Below are positions 1 through 4,402 of a stretch of 5,491 bases of DNA, piece by piece; within the stretch, counting starts at the first letter, position 1; every line of letters begins with the position of its first letter. The DNA comes from Clostridiales bacterium (GTDB taxonomy: Bacteria; Bacillota; Clostridia; Lachnospirales; Lachnospiraceae). The notes beneath the pieces are model-generated. The model made no database searches and was not told the origin of the DNA. It saw nothing but the letters and a program-made list of their open reading frames with translations. The stretch covers positions 1-5,491 of the forward strand of contig JAJQIQ010000257.1 in assembly GCA_021199135.1 (NCBI GenBank), in the 5' to 3' direction. Made by a program: the position numbers and the translations under genes.

Positions 1-519
1 ATCATGTCGTGGCTGTATCCCACGGACGCGAGGTGGTCCGACGATGCGGCGCAGCAGCAGAATTCCATACAGGCGATAGGCTCGGGGCAGCTCTGGGGCA
101 AGGGACTCAACAACTCGGTCGCGACCTCCATGAAGAACGCCAACTACATCATCGAGCCGCAGACCGACTTCATCTTCGCCGTGGCGGGGGAGGAGCTCGG
201 CTTCGTCGGGACGTTCGTCATCATGCTGCTTCTGTTCCTCATCGTGATAGAGTGCATCATGATAGGGCGGAGGGCGAAAGATCTCGCAGGGAGGCTCATC
301 TGCTGCGGCATGGCGGCTTTCGTGGGCTTCCAGAGCTTCATCAACATCTGCGTGGCGACGGGGCTTGCGCCGAACACCGGCATCCCGCTGCCTTTCGTCA
401 GCTACGGCCTGACATCGCTGATTTGCCTGTATGTGGGGATGGGATTTGTTCTCAACGTGGGGCTTCAGCCCAAGAGCGGCTACGTCTCGCGTTTTGATAA
501 AGACGACTTTATAGGATGA
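1..519 (+). CDS. rodA: RodA/FtsW/SpoVE-family peptidoglycan glycosyltransferase, C-terminal part (5' end outside window)
   Basis: This is the C-terminal 172 residues of a SEDS-family protein; the reading frame is open to the left edge. SEDS proteins are multi-pass membrane enzymes that polymerise lipid II into glycan strands, RodA with a class B PBP for elongation and FtsW or SpoVE for division or sporulation. Visible family marks are the AIGSG...GKGL segment, TDFIFAVAGEELGFVG (about 166-210), and NTGIPLPFVSYG (373-408), the classic C-terminal signature. Three hydrophobic membrane segments can be seen, around 205-260, 295-355 and 385-460, followed by a short polar tail. The next gene, mgsA, starts 33 bases after the TGA stop. 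RodA is preferred over FtsW because of the TDFIFAV..EELG wording and because rodA-mgsA adjacency is, as I recall, common in Clostridia. The family call is near certain; the exact paralogue is less so. Confidence 0.9.
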   Translation: MMSWLYPTDARWSDDAAQQQNSIQAIGSGQLWGKGLNNSVATSMKNANYIIEPQTDFIFAVAGEELGFVGTFVIMLLLFLIVIECIMIGRRAKDLAGRLICCGMAAFVGFQSFINICVATGLAPNTGIPLPFVSYGLTSLICLYVGMGFVLNVGLQPKSGYVSRFDKDDFIG

Positions 520-540
520 GACTAAAAATGCAGGAAAAAG

Positions 541-548
541 GGAGAGGG
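541..548 (+). promoter_or_regulatory. Ribosome binding site of mgsA
   Basis: GGAGAGGG ends 4 bases before the ATG at 553. It supports that start over the nearby out-of-frame ATG at 528, which would give only a 16-codon reading frame. Confidence 0.7.
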
Positions 549-552
549 CATC

Positions 553-948
553 ATGAACATTGGACTGATAGCGCATGACTCAAAGAAGAAACTGATGCAG
601 AATTTCTGCATCGCCTACAGGGGTATCCTTGCAAAGAATGAGCTGTACGCCACCGGCACCACGGGCCGGCTCATCGAGGAGGTCGCAAACCTCCAGGTCC
701 ACAAGTACCTAGCGGGGCACCTGGGCGGCTCGCAGCAGCTCGGCGCACAGATCGAACACAACGAGATCGACCTCGTGATCTTTTTGCGCGACCCGCTGAA
801 GCCGAAGTCGCACGAGCCCGACGTGAACAGCATCGTCAAGGTCTGCGACGAGCACAACATTCCGCTGGCGACGAACCTCGCGACGGCGGAGCTTCTTATC
901 AAGTCACTTGACAGAGGGGATCTTGACTGGCGTGAGATGTACAAGTAA
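553..948 (+). CDS. mgsA: Methylglyoxal synthase, with Ser at the usual catalytic Asp position
   Basis: The 131-residue product matches methylglyoxal synthase (dihydroxyacetone phosphate to methylglyoxal plus phosphate), a cytosolic glycolytic bypass used under phosphate limitation or sugar-phosphate excess. Recognisable parts are an N-terminal LIAHDSKK (residues 5-12; His8 and Asp9 correspond to His19 and Asp20 of the E. coli enzyme), the phosphate-binding TGTTG (34-38), [15 protein letters not shown] (53-67), IFLRDPL (76-82), HEPD (87-90; the equivalents of His98 and Asp101), and NLATAELL near the end. The length is typical of the shorter Gram-positive forms; E. coli has 152 residues. The odd feature is Ser60 (codon TCG, 730-732), where the E. 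coli enzyme has Asp71 in GGDQQ, the proposed catalytic base. All other active-site positions I can align are kept. It sits between rodA and a carboxypeptidase gene, probably in one transcript, and its last 17 bases overlap the next gene. The family is secure; the activity is open because of Ser60. Confidence 0.93.
   Translation: MNIGLIAHDSKKKLMQNFCIAYRGILAKNELYATGTTGRLIEEVANLQVHKYLAGHLGGSQQLGAQIEHNEIDLVIFLRDPLKPKSHEPDVNSIVKVCDEHNIPLATNLATAELLIKSLDRGDLDWREMYK
913..920 (+). promoter_or_regulatory. Probable ribosome binding site of the carboxypeptidase gene, inside mgsA
   Basis: AGAGGGGA lies inside the end of mgsA, 11 bases before the GTG at 932. The spacing is a little long, but the alternative in-frame TTG at 923 is only 2 bases away and the TTG at 908 lies upstream of it. 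The site therefore favours GTG 932. Confidence 0.5.
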
Positions 949-1894
949 GAAAAAGGCACCGCTGTGTGCCGTCATATGTGCCGCCGCGCTCCTCTTTGCG
1001 GGCTGCGGGGCAGAGTCCGAGATCGCAAATGCCTACTACCTCTATGGGGCAAGCACCTCCGGCTCGGAGAGCGCGTTTTTTGCGCAGGACCTGTGCGTCA
1101 CGGACGACTTCGACTACGGGACGGACCAGACCGACTCCCAGGTCGCCGAGGGGGCGGGATTGTTCAACCTTGACACCGAGGAGGTGGACTACAGCCAGAA
1201 CCTCTTCGGGAAGCTCTACCCGGCGAGCACGACAAAGATTCTGACAGCGGAGATCATAATAGGAAACTGCGACCTGGGCGATGAGGTGACGGTCAGCGAG
1301 ACCGCGATGGATGGGCTGGATGGCTCGTCGGTATGCGGCCTCTCGGTCGGCGACACCCTGACGGTGCGCGACCTGCTCTACGGGCTTTTGCTCTCGAGCG
1401 GCAACGACGCGGCGAATGTCCTCGCGGAGTACTACTCGGGCTCGGTTGAGGCCTTCGCGGAGGTGATGAACGAGGAGGCGCTGCGCCTCGGGGCTACCGG
1501 CAGCCACTTTGTCAACCCGCACGGCCTGCCGGATGAGGACCACTACACGACGGTCTACGACATGTACCTCATCACCCAGGCGGCGATAGAGCTTGACACC
1601 TTCGTCGAGATCATACAGACCCCATCGGTCACGGTGACGCTTGAAAATGCGAGCGGGCAGGAGTCGGAGCTTACCTTCTCAAACACCTGCCGCTACACGA
1701 GCGGCTCTGAAGATGCGCCCGACGGGATCACGGTCATCGGCGGCAAGACCGGCACGACGAACGCTGCGGGCTACTGCCTCGTCGTCTACGCCACAAACGA
1801 GAAGGGGGAGAGGCTCATCGGCATAGTCTTCAAGGCGGACAGCCGCGGGAACCTCTACCTCCTGATGAATCAGATTTTAAACTTTGAGAAATAG
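932..1894 (+). CDS. D-alanyl-D-alanine carboxypeptidase (peptidase S11), predicted lipoprotein
   Basis: A penicillin-binding D,D-carboxypeptidase of the DacA/DacF type, which removes the terminal D-Ala from peptidoglycan stem peptides outside the membrane. With the GTG start it has 320 residues. The N-terminus is basic (CTSKKK), then hydrophobic, ending in LLFAGC with Cys25 as the likely lipidated residue, so the enzyme is probably anchored as a lipoprotein. All three S11 motifs are present: SxxK as STTK (99-102, within [13 protein letters not shown]), SGN (156-158, in [11 protein letters not shown]) and KTG (272-274, in [13 protein letters not shown]). Only about 46 residues follow KTG, so the C-terminal beta-rich domain of PBP5-like enzymes is missing. 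The start is uncertain: an in-frame TTG at 908 would add 8 residues, but GTG 932 gives a better-formed signal peptide. It overlaps mgsA by 17 bases and probably belongs to the same transcript. The neighbouring RodA-type polymerase fits a cell-wall role. I leave the symbol blank because dac paralogues cannot be told apart here. Confidence 0.9.
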   Translation: MRCTSKKKAPLCAVICAAALLFAGCGAESEIANAYYLYGASTSGSESAFFAQDLCVTDDFDYGTDQTDSQVAEGAGLFNLDTEEVDYSQNLFGKLYPASTTKILTAEIIIGNCDLGDEVTVSETAMDGLDGSSVCGLSVGDTLTVRDLLYGLLLSSGNDAANVLAEYYSGSVEAFAEVMNEEALRLGATGSHFVNPHGLPDEDHYTTVYDMYLITQAAIELDTFVEIIQTPSVTVTLENASGQESELTFSNTCRYTSGSEDAPDGITVIGGKTGTTNAAGYCLVVYATNEKGERLIGIVFKADSRGNLYLLMNQILNFEK

Positions 1895-1897
1895 TGA

Positions 1898-1926
1898 TTG
1901 TAATTCATCGAGACTTATACTATAAT
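1898..1926 (+). promoter_or_regulatory. Sigma-A-type promoter for the P-loop gene
   Basis: A TTGTAA -35 element (1898-1903), a 17-base spacer and a perfect TATAAT -10 element (1921-1926). Transcription should begin near 1933, giving a leader of about 65 bases. The -35 box starts 4 bases after the stop codon of the carboxypeptidase gene, and I see no terminator hairpin between them, so some read-through from upstream is possible. Confidence 0.7.
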
Positions 1927-1984
1927 TGATACAGGGATGAAATTGGCACGGGTTTTTCAAATTCAACAACAAAAATACACGCTT

Positions 1985-1990
1985 AGGAGG
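1985..1990 (+). promoter_or_regulatory. Consensus ribosome binding site of the P-loop gene
   Basis: A perfect AGGAGG with a 7-base gap to the ATG at 1998. It is the strongest Shine-Dalgarno in an intergenic position of this window and fixes the start. Confidence 0.85.
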
Positions 1991-1997
1991 AAATGCT

Positions 1998-2420
1998 ATG
2001 ATTGAAATCATCTGCGGAGAAAAGGGGAAGGGGAAGACGAAGGAGCTGCTGGCCCGCGTGAACTCGACGGTCACCACAGCCACCGGCAACATCGTCTATC
2101 TGGACAAGAGCCAGAAGCACATGTACGAGCTGAGCAACAAGGTCCGCCTGATAAACGTGATGGACTATCCGCTCTCCAACTGTGACGAGTTCCTGGGGTT
2201 CATCTGCGGCATCATCTCGCAGGACAACGACCTCGAGGAGATGTACCTCGACAGCTTCCTCACCATCGCTTCCATCGAGGATGAGGAGACGCTTATCCAC
2301 GCGATAGAGACGCTCGACATCGTCAGCGAGAAGTACAAGGTGCGCTTCGTGCTGAGCATCTCAAAGAACAAGGAGGATCTGCCGGACAGCGCGAAGGCTC
2401 GCGTCGTAGTCGCAATTTAG
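1998..2420 (+). CDS. Small P-loop NTP-binding protein of unknown function
   Basis: A 140-residue protein that I cannot assign to a pathway. Residues 1-14 form a beta strand followed by a Walker A loop, GEKGKGKT (7-14), placed almost at the N-terminus as in compact P-loop proteins. A hydrophobic strand NIVYLD (31-36) follows. EMYLDSF (81-87) may be a degenerate Walker B with Asp85 as the acidic residue, and VRFVLSISKNKEDLP (115-129) looks like a later strand with a sensor-like polar end. No membrane segment or signal peptide is visible, so it is probably cytosolic. I recall similar short clostridial proteins carrying the automatic label 'twitching motility protein PilT'. That name is not supported here: the protein is far shorter than PilT and lacks its Asp and His boxes. 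It has its own promoter, a consensus ribosome binding site and a downstream hairpin, so it is probably transcribed alone. NTP binding is likely; hydrolysis and role are unknown. Confidence 0.85.
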   Translation: MIEIICGEKGKGKTKELLARVNSTVTTATGNIVYLDKSQKHMYELSNKVRLINVMDYPLSNCDEFLGFICGIISQDNDLEEMYLDSFLTIASIEDEETLIHAIETLDIVSEKYKVRFVLSISKNKEDLPDSAKARVVVAI

Positions 2421-2425
2421 CAAGA

Positions 2426-2445
2426 AATTAAATCAGGATTTAATT
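2426..2445. repeat. AT-rich inverted repeat after the P-loop gene
   Basis: AATTAAATC (2426-2434) and GATTTAATT (2437-2445) are perfect 9-base arms separated by 2 bases. It may be a protein-binding palindrome or a weak hairpin ahead of the GC-rich hairpin at 2451. The function is unknown. Confidence 0.5.
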
Positions 2446-2450
2446 AATCG

Positions 2451-2489
2451 AGAGCGGGAGCCGCCACTGGCTCCTGCTCTGTTAGTTTC
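2451..2489 (+). terminator. Probable transcription terminator of the P-loop gene
   Basis: The arms AGAGCGGGAGCC (2451-2462) and GGCTCCTGCTCT (2469-2480) pair over 12 bases with a single G-U pair and a 6-base loop. The following GTTAGTTTC is only moderately T-rich, so this is a strong hairpin with a weak U-tract. Its position, 30 bases after the stop codon and just before a new promoter region, supports a terminator. Confidence 0.65.
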
Positions 2490-2527
2490 AATGGTACCTT
2501 GACGTGTTTTTGTCCCTTGGTATCATT
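2490..2527. repeat. Imperfect inverted repeat overlapping the upstream yicC promoter
   Basis: AATGGTACC (2490-2498) and GGTATCATT (2519-2527) are complementary except for one G-T pair, with GAC (2501-2503) and GTC (2512-2514) as a possible inner stem. The left arm ends directly before the -35 box of the first tandem promoter and the right arm covers its -10 box. It could be an operator or a chance structure. Confidence 0.4.
2499..2526 (+). promoter_or_regulatory. Upstream tandem promoter (P1) of the yicC operon
   Basis: TTGACG (2499-2504), a 16-base spacer and TATCAT (2521-2526), each one base from consensus. It is weaker than the downstream promoter by match and spacing, and it overlaps the inverted repeat at 2490-2527. 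Confidence 0.45.
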
Positions 2528-2530
2528 CAT

Positions 2531-2559
2531 TTGACGAATTTGCCTAAATAGGCTATAAT
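2531..2559 (+). promoter_or_regulatory. Main promoter (P2) of the yicC-gmk-rpoZ-rimO operon
   Basis: TTGACG (2531-2536), an optimal 17-base spacer and a perfect TATAAT (2554-2559) make a near-consensus sigma-A promoter. Transcription would start around 2566, leaving a leader of about 27 bases before yicC. Strong expression fits the essential genes gmk and rpoZ downstream. Confidence 0.8.
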
Positions 2560-2579
2560 ATTAATGATTGTGCATACGA

Positions 2580-2587
2580 GAGAGTGA
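2580..2587 (+). promoter_or_regulatory. Ribosome binding site of yicC
   Basis: GAGAGTGA, a variant of GGAGGTGA, lies 5 bases before the ATG at 2593. It covers the in-frame GTG at 2584, so it argues for ATG 2593 as the start. Confidence 0.6.
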
Positions 2588-2592
2588 ATGAG

Positions 2593-3471
2593 ATGGTAAA
2601 GAGCATGACCGGCTACGGCCGCTTCGAGTCCGTGGATGAAAAGCGCAGGCTCGTCGCGGAGATAAAGTCGGTAAACCACAGGTATCTGGACTTAAGCATC
2701 AAGATGCCGCGCAAGTTTAACCCGCTCGAGGGCAGGATAAGGAGCCTCCTCGGCGAGCACATAGAGCGGGGCAAGGTGGATCTGTACATCACCTGCGAGG
2801 ACTTTGCCTCGGCGGCACAGTCGCTGTACTGCAACGGGGAGCTCGCGGCACAGTACCTTGCATATATGCGCGATATGTCAAAGAGCCTCAAGGTGGAGGA
2901 TGACATAAGGCTGAGCACCATCGCCCGCATGCCGGACGTGTTTTCGATGAAGGACGATGAGACGGACGAGGAGGGAATCTGGAACGGGCTTGAGACGGTG
3001 CTCCGGCGTGCGCTTGAGCAGTTCAACGAAAGCCGCGCGAGGGAGGGAGAGAATCTTTCCGCCGACATGACGCGAAAGCTCGACGGGATGCTCTCATATG
3101 TCGATGTGATCGAGGAGAAATCCCCGCAGATCATCGCGGACTACCGGGACAGGCTCACCGAAAAGGTAAAAGAAGTCCTCGCCGACAAGAAGCTCGACGA
3201 GGCGCGCATCGCCACCGAGGTCACGATATACGCCGACAGGATATGCGTGGACGAGGAGACCGTGAGGCTGAAAAGTCACATACAGGCTGCAAGGGACGCG
3301 CTCACGGAAGGCGGCGCGGTCGGAAGGCAGCTCGACTTCCTCGCGCAGGAGATGAACCGCGAGGCGAACACGATCCTCTCGAAGACCGACGACGCACAGC
3401 TCTCAAACATCGGCATAAGCCTGAAGACCGACATAGAGAAGATAAGGGAACAAGTGCAAAACATCGAATGA
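2593..3471 (+). CDS. yicC: YicC family protein (ribonuclease-related; YloC in Bacillus)
   Basis: A 292-residue protein, close to the 287 residues of E. coli YicC. It opens with MVKSMTGYGR, the family's hallmark start, which with the ribosome binding site favours ATG 2593 over the in-frame GTG at 2584. The N-terminal YicC domain includes EIKSVNHRYLDL and RGKVDLYI. The C-terminal DUF1732 domain includes EVTIYADRICVDEETVRLKSHI-like wording, then GRQLDFLAQEMNREANTI and the terminal IREQVQNIE, all strongly conserved in the family. YicC proteins have been linked to RNA cleavage; in E. coli, YicC promotes decay of the small RNA RyhB. The protein is cytosolic. It is the first gene of the operon and is followed after 20 bases by gmk, as yloC and gmk are near neighbours in Bacillus subtilis, but without remA between them. 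The family is certain; the exact RNA target here is unknown. Confidence 0.96.
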   Translation: MVKSMTGYGRFESVDEKRRLVAEIKSVNHRYLDLSIKMPRKFNPLEGRIRSLLGEHIERGKVDLYITCEDFASAAQSLYCNGELAAQYLAYMRDMSKSLKVEDDIRLSTIARMPDVFSMKDDETDEEGIWNGLETVLRRALEQFNESRAREGENLSADMTRKLDGMLSYVDVIEEKSPQIIADYRDRLTEKVKEVLADKKLDEARIATEVTIYADRICVDEETVRLKSHIQAARDALTEGGAVGRQLDFLAQEMNREANTILSKTDDAQLSNIGISLKTDIEKIREQVQNIE

Positions 3472-3491
3472 CTTTTTGAAAGGCGAAAAAA

Positions 3492-4157
3492 ATGGCAGAT
3501 CAGGGGATTCTGACCGTCGTGTCAGGCTTCTCGGGTTCCGGCAAGGGAACCATAATGAAAGAGCTGATGAGGACGAGGGGCGAGCGCTACGCCCTCTCGA
3601 TTTCCGCGACGACGCGGGATCCGCGCCCAGGTGAGCGGGACGGCGTGGAGTACTTCTTCGTAAGCACCGAGGAGTTCGAGCGCATGATAGGGGCCGGCGA
3701 GCTCATCGAGCACGCGAGGTATGTCGACCACTACTACGGCACACCGAAAAAATATGTGATGGAGCAGCTCAGCGCCGGCAAGAACGTCATTCTCGAGATA
3801 GAGATTCAGGGGGCGCTCAATGTAAAAAAACAGTTCCCTGACGCGCTCCTCGTCTTCGTCTCCGCGCCGAGCGCGGAAATCCTGCACGACCGCCTGTCAG
3901 GGCGAGGTACGGAAGAGCCAGACGTCATAAGCGCAAGGCTTAGCCGCGCGGTGGAGGAGTCGAAAGGGCTCGAAAAATACGACTACCTGCTGATAAACGA
4001 CACCGTGGAGGAGAGCGCGGCGCTGCTCGATCGGATGATAACAGGCAGGAGGGATGGAAACGGGGAGGATACCAAAAAGTTTCTCATCTCAGAAAATGCC
4101 GAGTGGATAGACAGGATGCGTAAGAGTCTTGCGCAGTACAAGGAGGGAAAATCATGA
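3492..4157 (+). CDS. gmk: Guanylate kinase
   Basis: The enzyme phosphorylates GMP to GDP with ATP, an essential step in the supply of GTP and dGTP in the cytosol. The 221-residue product has the P-loop GFSGSGKGT (12-20), the GMP-binding stretch SISATTRDPRPGERDGVEYFF (split here for reading: SATTR, then RPGE, then GVEYFF), GELIEHARY and YYGTP in the GMP-binding region, and EIEIQGALNVK, where many homologues read (L)EIDVQGA. The LID arginines appear in RLSGRGTEEPDVISARL. At 221 residues it is slightly longer than the usual 205 or so, with a basic helical tail (AEWIDRMRKSLAQY). AAAGG at 3479-3483, 8 bases upstream, serves as the ribosome binding site. Its TGA overlaps the ATG of rpoZ (ATGA at 4154-4157), pointing to coupled translation. 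Confidence 0.97.
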   Translation: MADQGILTVVSGFSGSGKGTIMKELMRTRGERYALSISATTRDPRPGERDGVEYFFVSTEEFERMIGAGELIEHARYVDHYYGTPKKYVMEQLSAGKNVILEIEIQGALNVKKQFPDALLVFVSAPSAEILHDRLSGRGTEEPDVISARLSRAVEESKGLEKYDYLLINDTVEESAALLDRMITGRRDGNGEDTKKFLISENAEWIDRMRKSLAQYKEGKS

Positions 4158-4402
4158 TACATCCGTCTTACATGGAACTTATGGAGGTAGTGAACGAGGG
4201 CGTGGAGATCGGCGAGGAGCCGGTCGTAAACAGCCGCTATTCGCTCGTGCTCGCGGCCGCTAAGCGCGCGAGGCAACTCATCGACGGAGCAGAGCCGATG
4301 ATCGACGACATGAAGTGCGACAAGCCGCTCTCAATCGCGGTCGAGGAGCTCTACCGCGGCGAGGTCAAGATCATCTCCGAGGACGAAGATGCAGTCAGCT
4401 GA
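4154..4402 (+). CDS. rpoZ: DNA-directed RNA polymerase subunit omega
   Basis: The omega subunit helps beta-prime fold and assemble into RNA polymerase. The 82-residue protein begins MIHPSYMELM and carries the conserved core SRYSLVLAAAKRARQL (27-42), the omega fingerprint that contacts beta-prime, followed by KPLSIAVEELYRGEVKI (58-74) and an acidic tail. Its length fits Firmicutes omega, and a position directly after gmk is widespread in bacteria. The start ATG overlaps the gmk stop, and AGGAGGG (4141-4147) inside gmk is a strong ribosome binding site at suitable distance. The last 14 bases overlap rimO. Confidence 0.95.
   Translation: MIHPSYMELMEVVNEGVEIGEEPVVNSRYSLVLAAAKRARQLIDGAEPMIDDMKCDKPLSIAVEELYRGEVKIISEDEDAVS

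Noticed and set aside
528..578. A 16-codon leader reading frame starting at ATG 528 ahead of and overlapping mgsA
   Set aside because: No Shine-Dalgarno precedes it and the peptide shows no attenuator-like codon run; the GGAGAGGG serves the ATG at 553.
899..1543. Long antisense reading frame of 214 codons on the - strand
   Set aside because: It lies opposite mgsA and the carboxypeptidase gene, whose motifs are unmistakable. GC-rich coding DNA often leaves such open frames, and the translation is rich in Arg, Val and Ala with no recognisable domain.
1895..1997. Possible terminator after the carboxypeptidase gene
   Set aside because: I found no GC-rich hairpin followed by a T-run; the T-stretch at about 1951-1955 has no stem before it. 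The interval holds the promoter and leader of the next gene.
1998..2420. Assignment of the P-loop protein as PilT or another type IV pilus motor
   Set aside because: At 140 residues it is less than half of PilT and lacks the Asp box, His box and N-terminal PAS-like domain. No pilus genes are nearby.
2613..3134. Antisense reading frame of 173 codons within yicC
   Set aside because: It is the mirror of a strongly conserved gene; the Ser- and Arg-rich product has no family features and no ribosome binding site of note.
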